Shown here: positions 29,782-41,600 of the stretch, piece after piece
How the letters are laid out: every line of letters begins with the position of its first letter
Position numbering within the stretch: the first letter of the stretch is position 1
Assembly: GCA_965153355.1 (NCBI GenBank)
Contig: OZ231126.1
Coordinates: 66,340,001-66,404,000 of the forward strand
DNA length: 64,000 nucleotides
Direction: 5' to 3'
From: Flaccisagitta enflata
Taxonomy: Eukaryota; Chaetognatha; Sagittoidea; Aphragmophora
Notes under the pieces: generated by a model
What the model was told of the DNA's origin: nothing
Seen by the model: only the letters and a program-made list of their open reading frames with translations
Databases searched by the model: none
Made by a program: the position numbers and the translations under genes

Positions 29782-31770
29782 AAATTATTACCTCCTACTA
29801 TAAGAAACAAATTAAAAATACGAAAAATCTTTAAATTTGAGAATCCAGTTAGTAGTAAAATTTTAAATTATAATAAGATTTTAAAATCTACCAGAAATCT
29901 TTCTTATGGGGATATTCAATCTATGTCTCGTGAATGTGCTGACTCTGTTTTTAAAAACCCAAATTTTGATCATGTTATAACAGGTGATCTGAATATCATT
30001 CAGGAGACTGGCTTACGTAAACTATGTTCATTTGGAACCAAGTTCAGAGACATTCCGCGCTTCAATATTGGTTCTATAAAAGAAAAATTTAGAAATAACT
30101 GTAAAACTCTTATAAGTAAAATTTCTAAAAAGTTCAAAATTCCTCATTCAGCATTAAAACAATGGAAAAAATGTATCATTTCTAATTTTGATGAAAAATT
30201 ACAATCAATTGCTAAAGATACAAGGTTTAATGTACCCACATTAAGCAAAAGATCATGTTTGAATGAATTAAAGAGGTTACAAGAAAAATTCATCATTACC
30301 GTAGTTGACAAAGCAGCAGGCAACTATGCTTTTACATGTAAAAAATTTTATTTCCTTAAATTAGCTGAAGAATTAGGCTTAAACAATCCAACACCAGGTA
30401 ATGAAACTTATTTATTTTGCCCTGATAGTGAACAAGTTGTCTGTGATAGACTAAAAAATGATCTTTTAAGATTTTCAATTACTCCCCCTAGCTCACAGCT
30501 CAACCTAGCTGTTCTTTACCAAACACCTAAATTTCATAAAAACCCACCAAAAATGAGATATATCGCTGGTAATGTGAATACTGTAACTTCTATGCTGGAT
30601 GATAAAGTAGCCAAGATTCTGAAGATGTGCAAATCACACTTTCGAAACCTTTGTAAAGTATATGAGGGCTACTCAAATATAAAATATTGCTTTGATGTCG
30701 AGACCAGTACTGAAGTGAAAGATATGTTTGATGGTGCATATGGTTCGGTTGCTTCTATCTCCATTAATGATTTCTCTACACTTTATACTTTGTTTGATCA
30801 TGATCATCTGCTTTCCAACATCCGATGGCTGCTTGACACTTTGAGTAAAAATAGCGGTAAGAGTTGTATCAAGATTGATTATGATAAGGCACGTTGGGTT
30901 TCCAATGCTAGTGATTCAGATTCTTACACAGTTGGTGAGGTTTTAGATATGGTTTCTTTTTTGGTTAAAGAAACTTATATCAAGGCTTTTGGTCACATCT
31001 TTCAGCAAGTAAAAGGTATTATCATGGGTGGCAAAATTTCTGGTTGGCTCTCTGATTGCTCTCTTATGGTTGATGAATTTCGTTACATTAAATCTAAGGT
31101 TTCCCCTGGTTTAAGGAAAGATGCTTGCAAGCTTAAGTTTTTCAGACGTTATAGAGATGATTGCACTACTCTTAATTGTCCCAACTTCATTGATATCGCT
31201 AGGGAGATTTATCCACAGAGCTTGTCTTTAACGCAGGAAAATGAAGATCCCAGTAAGGCTAATGTTCTTGATATGGAGGTTAGTATTGCAAACTCTATAT
31301 GTACTACAAAGGTTTATTGTAAGACTGATCATTTCCCTTTTGAAGTCATCTCCTTTCCCTTCCTTGAAAGTAACATTGATAATGGTCTCTGCTATCGAGT
31401 TTTTTACAGTCAGGTCATTTGATTCCAAAGGTTATGTTCTAATTGCTGTGACTTTGAGACAAGGACTAGATATTTAGGTATTGTTCTTTTAGGACGTGGT
31501 TACACTGTTTCTCGGCTTGAAAGGGAATTTTGAAATGCAGTAAGGAAGTATATCTCTGAGTTCCAAAAGTGGTCTCTTCCTATTGATTTCTCTGCCTGGT
31601 TCAAACGCATCATGAATGAACGCTGTGACAGTCAATCTGCTTTAAATGTCTCTATGTCCTCCCAGCCTGTATCTGGTCAATCTGCTTTGCCTGTCCCTAT
31701 GTCCTTCTCCCAGCCTGTACCTGGTTTTGACATGCGAAGTGATGTTTTGAGTCACTTAAGTCAACCGTAG
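29782..31770 (+). CDS. Penelope-type reverse transcriptase, interrupted only by two UGA codons
   Basis: One frame runs 663 codons from after a stop at 29779 to UAG at 31768; the first ATG is at 29923. N-terminal HVITGDLNII and LRKLCSFGTKFRDIP are typical of Penelope-like RTs. RT core: FIITVVDKAAGNYAF, the proline-rich LYQTPKFHKNPPKMRYIAG, catalytic DFSTLYT (near 30770), FQQVKGIIMGGKISGWLSDC and the catalytic FRRYRDD with Asp at 31156 and 31159. The thumb region continues (NCCDFETRTRYL, LLGRGYTVSRLE). UGA codons at 31420-31422 and 31531-31533 are the only internal stops. Either this is a decayed copy or UGA is decoded; some Naiads are known selenoproteins. The tail carries a short internal repeat (SQSAL, then SQPV twice). 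Confidence 0.8.
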
Positions 31771-32304
31771 AGTCTTTGCCATGAGAATGTTGGACTATTT
31801 ACATAGCCTCATTGATTTTGGCTTTTTGCAACTGTTGTTTGTGTACTATTTACATAGACCTTAACATTTGTTGCATACTCTTTTGCTTGACTTGCTATAG
31901 ATAATATGCCGGTAGCTCTTGTGGTTTTCATAGGTTTTGAAAAAATTTTTAAAGGTTTTTTCAAAAATCAAAACTTCTAATTTTCATTTTAGTTAAGTTT
32001 TAGATTTTTTAAAAAACTTATTCCAAACCATTTCTCTGTACTATTTACATAGGCTTTGTCTTGGTTTGGTATAAGACTCTTTCATTCCACTCCTGATCTA
32101 AGTTTTTCCCCCTGCCCACCCCTACCTCCTACCCACCGCTACCCCTACCTCCTACCCACCGCTACCCCCCTACCTACCTCCTACCCAGCCCTACCTCTTC
32201 CTACCAACCTACTCCTACCCCCCACCTACCCCTACAACCCACCTACCTACCTCACCTACCTTCTTACCTATCCATACCCCTACCACCTACCTACCCTTAT
32301 TTAC
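31771..32304. other. 3' region of the RT gene: ACTATTTACATAG motifs and CTACC repeats
   Basis: ACTATTTACATAG occurs at about 31794, 31845 and 32040, echoing the copies left of the endonuclease. From 32108 a (CTACCCC)-type pyrimidine repeat leads to the right direct repeat. A hairpin ATGAG/CTCAT near 31781-31807 is the first structure after the stop; I could not see a convincing SECIS core. Confidence 0.5.
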
Positions 32305-32611
32305 TAGGGTGGTCACGAAGTAGGGTCAAATTTCAAAAAATGATATACTCTAGTTTTTTGCCTAAAGGTACCAAAAAAGAAGGTTTTCCCACAAGTAGAG
32401 GTCTGTATTTGAAGATTAAACCATGGCGGCAAAACTATAGGCTTCCTATGGCAATAAAAAAATCCCCATAGCAACCCTATGGTTTTGCCGACAAGGTTTC
32501 TTGTTTGATTTCACACCCCAGCTAGTGAGAAATCCTTCTTTTATTGGATATTTGTGAAAAGGGCTCAAGTATATCAATATATGAAATTTGACCCAATTCG
32601 GGACCACCCTA
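32305..32611. mobile_element. MITE with ~30-bp TIRs (TAGGGTGGTC...GACCACCCTA)
   Basis: TAGGGTGGTCACGAAGTAGG at the left end and its near-complement at the right (TTGACCC..., GGGACCACCCTA) give about 30-bp TIRs with few mismatches. An inner inverted repeat (GGCGGCAAAACTATAGG against CCTATGGTTTTGCCG) lies in the middle. It is absent from the left direct repeat at the corresponding point (23084), which proves a separate insertion. The TA ends suggest a mariner-type TA target, though flanks do not match perfectly. Confidence 0.8.
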
Positions 32612-32905
32612 TTATTCACCTATCCCCACCTACCCTCCCACCCATACCTCCTACCTACCCACCTACCCTTACCTCCTACCTACCCCTACCCTGCTCACCA
32701 ACTTTTTGTTTTTTGTCTCATACCTCTCACTACCTCTACCTTTCACTGCCTCTACCTTCTTTGACCATTTGTTTTTCAACTGTCTGCATATGTACCTTTG
32801 ACCACTGAAGCCCTCCTGATCACATGACCTATCCTCATCCTCATCTTCACCTTTCCTTACCTTTTCTATCAACCCTGTCATTTCATTACACTGTATTTTC
32901 TCCAC
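32612..32905 (+). repeat. Right flanking direct repeat, first part
   Basis: Matches the left copy from about 23085 to 23368 with few differences. It stops at TTCTCCAC, where the 1.5-kb retrocopy-like insertion begins. Confidence 0.85.
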
Positions 32906-33844
32906 CCGCCGCCTCCTTCTCCTCCCAGCCAACTGGAGGAGATCAGCCCAGAAGAAGATGAGGGAGAAGAAGAGAACGCAAACGCAGATGACGACTGCGT
33001 TCTTGTCACCCACATCCGGTCGCCAACTGCCGGACATGCCCCGCCGTCAAGCAAGGTCAAAGCCGCTAGTGCCGCGCTAACTGCGGACCTCAAACACAGA
33101 AGCAAGAGAGAGGCAGCTGCTGGAATCATCCAAAAAGCCCTCAAAGCGCCGGAAGTGAAGAGGACGGCAAGGAAGACTGCGACTCCACTCCCATCATCAC
33201 CAACCGATCCACGTGGTGAAAGCAGATACGTCCCGCTCGAGCAAGCGACGTCGTCGTCTCCTTCACCGCCGCCCCAGCGAAGGGTCGTCGCGAGCAATCC
33301 CGATGCTCTTAGCTCGATAGGAGACAGCGCCGAAGAAGTTCTCCTTGAGGAAGCTCGCCAAGGTACGGTGAAGATGAGACGCCAAATCAACGAGTTGCAC
33401 TCCAGCGCCGAAGCACTGAATCGCGAGATCGACGCGGCAAGAGCCTCCTCCATCAAAACCCAGAAGAAGATGGATGAGCCCAAGAAGAAGAAAAGAACGG
33501 GTCTCCAAGTGCACCCGCTCGCCGCCCTCGTCCAAAAAGGCGGCGCCCTGGGCCCGGACGCGTCAGTGGCGAGCGTGCTGACGTTTGGATGCTGCGCCTA
33601 TCACAGCAGCGCGGCAGACCACGTGACGGGTGCGTACGCTTCACGAGGAACGATGGTCTGGGAATTCGGCGAAGGAGAAAATCGCCAAATCGTCTACAGG
33701 GATATGACCGAGGAAGAGCTGGACAACGCCCCCCTCAGCGTCCCACGTGGAAAGAAGCCCGCCAAAGGGAACACGCGAGAAAAGGAAAACAGCGATCCGA
33801 AACGCGACCGCGATAACACCGACGAAGAAGAATCAGATGATTGA
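32906..33844 (+). CDS. Unrecognised ORF carried by the retrocopy-like insertion
   Basis: One frame is open from the first inserted base to a TGA at 33842-33844 (312 codons). It has no ATG near its start, so the N-terminus is missing. In order: Pro-rich, an acidic stretch (EEDEGEEENANADDD), an Ala/Lys-rich basic region, a coiled-coil-like segment (VKMRRQINELHSSAEALNRE), a KKKKR nuclear-signal-like patch and a compact Cys/His/aromatic region (TFGCCAYHSSAADHVTGAYA, GTMVWEFGEGENRQIVYRDM). The tail is acidic and Lys-rich. It resembles a LINE ORF1 or a chromatin-type host protein; no motif decides. Codon use is much more GC-rich than the neighbours. Confidence 0.5.
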   Translation, partial: PPPPSPPSQLEEISPEEDEGEEENANADDDCVLVTHIRSPTAGHAPPSSKVKAASAALTADLKHRSKREAAAGIIQKALKAPEVKRTARKTATPLPSSPTDPRGESRYVPLEQATSSSPSPPPQRRVVASNPDALSSIGDSAEEVLLEEARQGTVKMRRQINELHSSAEALNREIDAARASSIKTQKKMDEPKKKKRTGLQVHPLAALVQKGGALGPDASVASVLTFGCCAYHSSAADHVTGAYASRGTMVWEFGEGENRQIVYRDMTEEELDNAPLSVPRGKKPAKGNTREKENSDPKRDRDNTDEEESDD

Positions 33845-34380
33845 TTATGTGGGATGCCAAACTTGCACCCGATAAACTGTTTCGCCGACAAACCACGAGA
33901 GAAGACATATTAATTTTGACACTACCTCATAACGCGTAAGCCATGGCGGCAGTAGGTTTAGCTGTGATAAACAGGCGAAGAAAGAAACCGCCGAAAACAA
34001 ATTGTCCCTGTGATTGACTTTACTCATCCCTATGTTTATTTTGAGGTGCGAAAGCTCACCACCCGGTAACTGCAGACTTGTTTTCCTCCCATCTCCGTGG
34101 TCCCCCCCCCCCCCCCTTTTTCAATTATAATTTTCGCAGCCGATCCGCGCTACGCAAAGACGTAGGATGTAGTTGTCCATCTCCGGTTGTATCTTTAACT
34201 TTATCTTGCATACGGGCATGACCACATGTCTCTGATATGGCTTCGGCACTTGTTTGTCCTCGTCTTCGGCAACGCTCCTAGCCGGTTCTGTCGTATACTC
34301 AGACTTAGAATCCAGTGTTTGTTTAGAACGGCTTTGTACTTGATATTGCATCTTTATTGGATACTGCTTCTCATATTGCA
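33845..34380 (+). other. 3' untranslated part of the retrocopy-like insertion
   Basis: About 540 nt without a coding frame, including a run of ten or more Cs near 34101-34114. It is followed by the A-rich tail and the second TCCAC. Confidence 0.5.
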
Positions 34381-34417
34381 ATTAAAAGTTCAAAATCAAA
34401 ATCAAAATCAAATCCAC

Positions 34418-34670
34418 AACAACTTTTATGATTTATTCTCCTATTTTCATAATATCTCCTCTATGTTTTGGTATGGGTAATAGCAAGGGTGATGGGAAGC
34501 CTCTAAACCCGCCAAGACCAAGTGTAGATTTAATGCATAGGTCTTGCCTGGTCCACAGTCCAGGTTTACTTATCCATGGATAGTTGGAGATGTTTGTATT
34601 TTGCATATTCTCAATTTATATTTTGTCTTCTGTAAGTTGAACCAAGCGATAAAGTGTTTTAACATTGATA
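34418..34670 (+). repeat. Right flanking direct repeat, second part
   Basis: Continues the left-copy homology (from AACAACTTTTATG to AACATTGATATATA, left 23373-23625) and ends exactly where the satellite resumes. Confidence 0.85.
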
Positions 34671-37600
34671 TATAAAAACCTTTCAACTTTTCTGACTTTT
34701 TTTGATTTCCTATGTCATTTTCTTTCCTCAGTTGTCCATTACCACTGAAAAACACAAAAAGTGCTTAAAAACACCTTAGAATCATGTTTACAACAAGTCT
34801 TGGTGGTTCGAGCGCGTAATCTTAAATTTCAATTAGGGTTAGGGTTAGGGTTAGGGTTTGGTCACTCTAACATAAAAACCTTTCAACTTTTCTGACTTTT
34901 TTTGATTTCCTATGTCACTCAGTTGTCCATTACCACTGAAAAACACAAAAAGTGCTTAAAAACACCTTAGAATCATGTTTACAACAAGTCTTGGTGGTTT
35001 GAGTAATGTTAAAACTTCAATTAGGGTTAGGGTTAGGGTTAGGGTTTGGTCACTCTAACATAAAAACCTTTCAACTTTTCTGACTTTTTTGATTTCCTAT
35101 GTCATTTTCTTTCCTCAGTTGTCCATTACCACTGAAAAACACAAAAAGTGCTTAAAAACACCTTAGAATCATGTTTACAACAAGTCTTGGTGGTTCGAGC
35201 GTAATCTTAAACTTCAATTAGGGTTAGGTTAGGGTTAGGGTTTGGTCACTCTAACATAAAAACCTTTCAACTTTTCTGACTTTCTTTAATTTCCTATGTC
35301 ATTTTCTTTCCTCAGTTGTCCATTACCACTGAAAAACACAAAAAGTGCTTAAAAACACCTTAGAATCATGTTTACAACAAGTCTTGGTGGTTCGAGCGCG
35401 TAATCTTAAACTTCAATTAGGGTTAGGGTTAGGGTTAGGGTTTGGTCACTCTAACATAAAAACCTTTCAACTTTTCTGACTTTTTTTGATTTCCTATGTC
35501 ATTTTCTTTCCTCAGTTGTCCATTACCACTGAAAAACACAAAAAGTGCTTAAAAACACCTTAGAATCATGTTTACAACAAGTCTTGGTGGTTCGAGCGTA
35601 ATCTTAAACTTCAATTAGGGTTAGGGTTAGGGTTAGGGTTTGGTCACTCTAACATAAAAACCTTTCAACTTTTCTGACTTTTTTGATTTCCTATGTCATT
35701 TTCTTTCCTCAGTTGTCCATTACCACTGAAAAACACAAAAAGTGCTTAAAAACACCTTAGAATCATGTTTACAACAAGTCTTGGTGGTTCGAGCGCGTAA
35801 TCTTAAACTTCAATTAGGGTTAGGGTTAGGGTTAGGGTTTGGTCACTCTAACATAAAAACCTTTCAACTTTTCTGACTTTTTTTGATTTCCTATGTCATT
35901 TTCTTTCCTCAGTTGTCCATTACCACTGAAAAACACAAAAAGTGCTTAAAAACACCTTAGAATCATGTTTACAACAAGTCTTGGTGGTTCGAGCGCGTAA
36001 TCTTAAACTTCAATTAGGGTTAGGGTTAGGGTTAGGGTTTGGTCACTCTAACATAAAAACCTTTCAACTTTTCTGACTTTTTTTGATTTCCTATGTCATT
36101 TTCTTTCCTCAGTTGTCCATTACCACTGAAAAACACAAAAAGTGCTTAAAAACACCTTAGAATCATGTTTACAACAAGTCTTGGTGGTTCGAGCGCGTAA
36201 TCTTAAACTTCAATTAGGGTTAGGGTTAGGGTTAGGGTTTGGTCACTCTAACATAAAAACCTTTCAACTTTTCTGACTTTTTTTGATTTCCTATGTCATT
36301 TTCTTTCCTCTGTTGTCCATCACCACTGAAAAACACAAAAAGTGCTTAAAAACACCTTAGAATCATGTTTACAACAAGTCTTGGTGGTTCAGCGCGTAAT
36401 CTTAAACTTCAATTAGGGTTAGGGTTAGGCTAGGGTTTGGTCACTCTAACATAAAAACCTTTCAACTTTTCTTCTTTTTTTGATTTCCTATGTCATTTTC
36501 TTTCCTCAGTTGTCCATTACCACTGAAAAACACAAAAAGTGCTTAAAAACACCTTAGAATCATGTTTACAACAAGTCTTGGTGGTTCGAGCGCGTAATCT
36601 TAAACTTCAATTAGGGTTAGGGTTAGGGTTAGGGTTTGGTCACTCTAACATAAAAACCTTTCAACTTTTCTGACTTTTTTTGATTTCCTATGTCATTTTC
36701 TTTCCTCAGTTGTCCATTACCACTGAAAAACACAAAAAGTGCTTAAAAACACCTTAGAATCATGTTTACAACAAGTCTTGTAGTGCTTTCACGCTCAAGG
36801 AAAAAACATGATAATCATGTTTTTCCAATGAATAAAAACTTATTATCAGGATTTCTTCCTTGAGCGTGAAAGCACTGCAGGTGGTTCGAGCGCGTAATCT
36901 TTAACTTCAATTAGGGTTAGGGTTAGGGTCAGGGTTTGGTCACTCTAACATAAAAACCTTTCAACTTTTCTAACTTTTTTTGATTTCCTATGTCATTTTC
37001 TTTCCTCAGTTGTCCATTACCACTGAAAAACACAAAAAGTGCTTAAAAACACCTTAGAATCATGTTTACAACAAGTCTTGGTGGTTCGAGCGCGTAATCT
37101 TAAACTTCAATTAGGGTTAGGGTTAGGGTTAGGGTTTGGTCACTCTAACATAAAAACCTTTCAACTTTTCTGACTTTTTTTGATTTCCTATGTCATTTTC
37201 TTTCCTCAGTTGTCCATTACCACTGAAAAACACAAAAAGTGCTTAAAAACACCTTAGAATCATGTTTACAACAAGTCTTGGTGGTTCGAGCGCATAATCT
37301 TAAACTTCAATTAGGGTTAGGGTTAGGGTTAGGGTTAGGGTTAGGGTTTCGGTCACTCTAACATAAAAACCTTTCAACTTTTCTGACTTTTTTTGATTTC
37401 CTATGTCATTTTCTTTCCTCAGTTGTCCATTACCACTGAAAAACACAAAAAGTGCTTAAAAACACCTTAGAATCATGTTTACAGCAAGTCTTGGTGGTTC
37501 GAGCGCGTAATCTTAAACTTCAATTAGGGTTAGGGTTAGGGTTAGGGTTTGGTCACTCTAACATAAAAACCTTTCAACTTTTCTGACTTTTTTTGATTTC

Positions 37601-38690
37601 CTATGTCATTTTCTTTCCTCAGTTGTCCATTACCACTGAAAAACACAAAAAGTGCTTAAAAACACCTTAGAATCATGTTTACAACAAGTCTTGGTGGTTC
37701 GAGCGCGTAATCTTAAACTTCAATAAGGGTTAGGGTTAGGGTTAGGGTTTGGTCACTCTAACATAAAAACCTTTCAACTTTTCTGACTTTTTTTGATTTC
37801 CTATGTCATTTTCTTTCCTCAGTTGTCCATTACCACTGAAAAACACAAAAAGTGCTTAACAACACCTTAGAATAATGTTTACAACAAGTCTTGGTGGTTC
37901 GAGCGCGTAATCTTAAACTTTAATTAGGGTTAGGGTTAGGGTTAGGGTTTGGTCACTCTAACATAAAAACCTTTCAACTTTTCTGACTTTTTTTGATTTC
38001 CTATGTCATTTTCTTTCCTCAGTTGTCCATTACCACTGAAAAACACAAAATTGCTTAAAAACACCTTAGAATCATGTTTACAACAAGTCTTGGTGGTTCG
38101 AGCGCGTAATCTTAAATTTCAATTAGGGTTAGGGTTAGGGTTAGGGTTTCGGTCACTCTAACATAAAAACCTTTCAACTTTTCTGACTTTTTTTGATTTC
38201 CTATGTCATTTTCTTTCCTCAGTTGTCCATTACCACTGAAAAACACAAAAAGTGCTTAAAAACACCTTAGAATCATGTTTAAAACAAGTCTTGGTGGTTC
38301 GAGCGTGTAATTTTAAACTTCAATTAGGGTTAGGGTTAGGGTTAGGGTTTGGTCACTCTAACATAAAAACCTTTCAACTTTTCTGACTTTTTTTGATTTC
38401 CTATGTCATTTTCTTTCCTCAGTTGTCCATTACCACTGAAAAACACAAAAAGTGCTTAAAAACACCTTAGAATCATGTTTACAACAAGTCTTAGTGGTTC
38501 TAGCGCGTAATCTTAAACTTCAATTAGGGCTAGGGTTAGGGTTAGGGTTTGGTAACTTTATCTTGAAAACCATTCAACTTTTCTGACTTTTTTGATTTCT
38601 TTCCTCAGTTGTCCATTACCACTGAAAACCACAAAAAGTGCTTAAAAACACCTTAGAATCATGTTTACAACAAGTCTTGGTGGTTCAAGG
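34671..38690 (+). repeat. 200-bp satellite with TTAGGG repeats, block 3
   Basis: About 19 monomers. Spacing is mostly 200 bp with small deletions in the first few copies (for example near 34915 and 35010) and one tract expanded to five TTAGGG units at 37311. A TIR element sits at 36781. The block passes into the 31-bp satellite at TGGTTCAAGG. Confidence 0.95.
36781..36879. mobile_element. 99-bp MITE with AGTGCTTTCACGCTCAAGGA TIRs
   Basis: The satellite words CAAGTCTTG and GTGGTTCGAG are split by 99 bp whose ends are 21-bp inverted repeats. An inner AAACATGAT/ATCATGTTT palindrome lies between. No coding potential. The target duplication is not clear because flanking bases are ambiguous. Confidence 0.8.
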
Positions 38691-41600
38691 AGTCTAATGT
38701 TATTTAAACCTAACCTGCCTCAGGCGGAATTCACCCAGCCTGTCTGAGCCTCAGAGGGAATTTGCCCAGCCTGCCAGAGCATCTAATATTATTTATGCTG
38801 AACCTGCTTGAGCCTTGGGAAGAATTCTCCAGGGTGGATTTCGCCCAGCTTGTGAGCCCTGGGTGGAATTTGCCCAGCCTGCCTGTGCCTTGGGCGGATT
38901 TTGCCCAACCGCGTGAGCTTCAAATGTTATTTAGGCCCAACATGTCTTAGCATTGAGCAAAATTTGCCAAGCCTGCCTGAGCCTTGGGCGGATGTTGCCC
39001 AGTCTGCCTGAGGGTCTAATGATGTTGAAGCCCAACCTGCCTAAGCCTCAGGCAGAATTCGCCCAGCCTGCCTGAGCATCTAATGTTAACTTAGCCCAAC
39101 CTGTCTGAGCCTTGGGCAGAATTTGCCTGATCCCTAGGCAGATTTTGCCCAACCTGCCTGAGCCCTAGACGGATTTTGCCCAACCTACCTGAGCATCTAA
39201 TGTTATTCAAGCCCCGCCTGTCTGAACCCCGGGGGGATTTCGCCCAGCCTGCCAGAGGGTCTTAGGTTATTCAAGCCCAACCTGCCTGAGCCTTGGGCAG
39301 AACTCTCCCAGCTTGTCTGAGCCCTGGGCCAATTTTGCCCGGCCTGTTTGAGCGTTGGGCGGATTTTGCCCAACCTGCCTGAGTGTCCAATGTTATTCAA
39401 ACCCAACCTGCCTGCCGGAATTCGCCCAGCCTGCCTGAACCTCGGGCAGAATTTGCCCAGCCTGCCTGAGCCTTGGGCGGAACTCCCCTAGCCTGCCTGA
39501 GCCTTGGGTAGAATTCGCCCAGCCTGCCTAAGCCTCGACGGAATTTGCCCAGCCTGTCTGAGCTTCGGGCAGAATTCCCCCAGCCTGCCTGAGCCTCAGG
39601 CAGAATTCGCCCAGCCTGCCTGAGCCTCAGGGGGTATTTGCCCAGCCTGCCTGAGCCTCGGGCAGAATTTGCCAAGCCTGCCACAGCGTCTAATTCTATT
39701 TAAGCCCAACCTGCCTGAGCTTTGGGCAGAATTCGCCCAGCTTGCCTGAGCCCTGGGCGGATTTTGCCCAGCCTGCCAGAGCCTTGGGCAGATTTTGCCC
39801 AACCTACCTGGGCGTCTAATGTTATTTAAACCCAATCTGCCTGATCCTTGGGCAGAATTTGCCAAGCCTGTCTGAGCCTTGTGCGGAGATCGCCCAGCCT
39901 GCCTGAGTCTTGGTTGGATTTCACCCAGTCTGCCATAGTGTCTAATGTTATTTAAGCCCAACCTGCCTGAGCCTTGGGCAGAATTTTCCCGGCTTGCCTG
40001 GGCCCAGGGTGGATTTTGCCCAGCCTGTGAGCCCTGGGCGGATTTTGCTCAGCTTGCCTAAGCCTCGGGCAGAATTTGCCCAGCCTGCCAGAGCGTCTAA
40101 TGTTATTGAAGCCCAACTTGCCTGAGCTTTGGGCAAAATTTGCCAAGCTTGCCTGAGCCCTGGGCAGATTTTGCCCAGCCTGCCTGAGCTTTGGGCGGAT
40201 TTTGCCCAACCTGCCTAACCATGTGATATTATCTAAACCCAACCTGCCTGAGCCTTGGGCGAAATTCGCCCAGCCTGTCTGGGCCATGGGCAGAATTTGC
40301 CCAGCCTTCCTGAGCCTTGGTTGGATTGTGCCCTGTCTTCCAGAGCATCTAATGTTATTTAAGCCCAACCTGCCTGTGCCCTGGGCGGATTTTGTCCAAT
40401 CTGCCTGAGCCTTGGGCGGATTTCCCCCAACCTGCTGGAGCATCTAATATCATTCAAGCCCTGCCTGCCTTAGACCTGGGCGGAATTTGCCCAGCCTGCC
40501 TGAACCCCAGGCGGATTTCGCCTAGCCTGCCAGAGAGTCCTAAGTTATTTAAGCCCAACCTTCCTGAGCCTCGTACAGAACTCTCCCAGCTTGCCTGAGC
40601 CCTGGGCGGATATCACCCAGCTTGCCTGAGCCATGAGTGGATTTTGCTCAGCCTGCCTGAGCCTTGAGCAGAATTTGCCCAGGCTGCCTGAACCTCGGGC
40701 AGAATTCCCCCAGCCTGCCTGAGCCTTGGGCAGAATTTGCCCAGCCTGCCTGTTCCTCAGGCGGAATTCCCCAAACCTGCCTGAGCCTCAGGCAGAGTTC
40801 CCCCAGCCTGCCTGAGCCTCAGGCAGAATTTGCAAAGCCACTTGGGCAGAATTTGTCCTGCCTGCCTGAGCGTCTAATGTTGTTTAAGCCCAACCTGTCT
40901 GAGCCTTGAGCAGAATGTGCCCTGTTTTTATGAGCCCTGGGCCAATTTTGCCAAACCTACATGAGCCTTGCCCTCCCTGCCTGAGCTCTGGGCGGAATTG
41001 CCCAGCCTGCCTGAACCTTGGGGCGGATTTTGCCCAGCCTGCCAGAGTGTCTTTGGTTATTTTAGCTCAACCAGCATGAGCATCGGGCAGAACTCTCCCA
41101 GCCTGCCTGAGCCTTGGGATGATTTTGCCCAACCTGCCTGAGCGTCAAATGTAATTCAAACCCAGCCTGCCAGAGCCTCGGACGGAATTCACCCAGCCTG
41201 CCTGAGCCTTGAGCGAATTTGCCCAGGCTGCCTGAGCCTCGGGCAGAATTTGTCCAGACTGCCAGAGCCTTGGGTGGAATTTGCCCAGCCTGCCTGAGCC
41301 TTGGGCGGAATTCCCCCAGCCTGCCTGAGCCTCAGGCAGAATTCCCCCAGCCTGCCTGAGCCTTGGGTAGAATTCGCCCAGCCTGCTTGAGCCTTGGGCG
41401 GAATTCTTCCAGCCTGCCTGAGCCTTGGGCAGAATTTGCCCAGCCTGCCAGAGCATTTAATGATATTTAAGCCCAACCTGCCTGAGCTTTGGGCAGAATT
41501 CTCCCAGCTTCCCTGAGCCCTGGGTGGATTTTGCCCAACCTGCCTGACTATCTAATGTTATTTAAACCAAACCTGCCTGAGCCTCAGGCAGAATTCAAAC

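Larger units (their letters stand above)
32906..34412 (+). mobile_element. 1.5-kb retrocopy-like insertion with 5-bp TSD and A-rich tail
   Basis: Relative to the left repeat, 1507 bp is inserted between two copies of TCCAC (32901-32905 and 34413-34417). The inserted DNA is GC-rich, starts inside an open frame and ends in a CAAAAT-type tandem tail. ATTAAA occurs at 34381. Target duplication plus 3' tail plus open frame truncated at the 5' end are hallmarks of target-primed reverse transcription. It is either a 5'-truncated LINE or a retrocopied mRNA. Confidence 0.75.

Noticed and set aside
31780-31830. ATGA...TGAT hairpin after the RT stop as a SECIS element
   Set aside because: ATGAG simply pairs with CTCAT; the non-canonical quartet and unpaired AA loop of a SECIS cannot be arranged convincingly.
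39203-41476. Repeated GRLG / RLRQAGQ / AQAGWANSA frames, resembling a repeat protein
   Set aside because: They are the 31-bp satellite read in rotating frames; frames break wherever the unit length varies.
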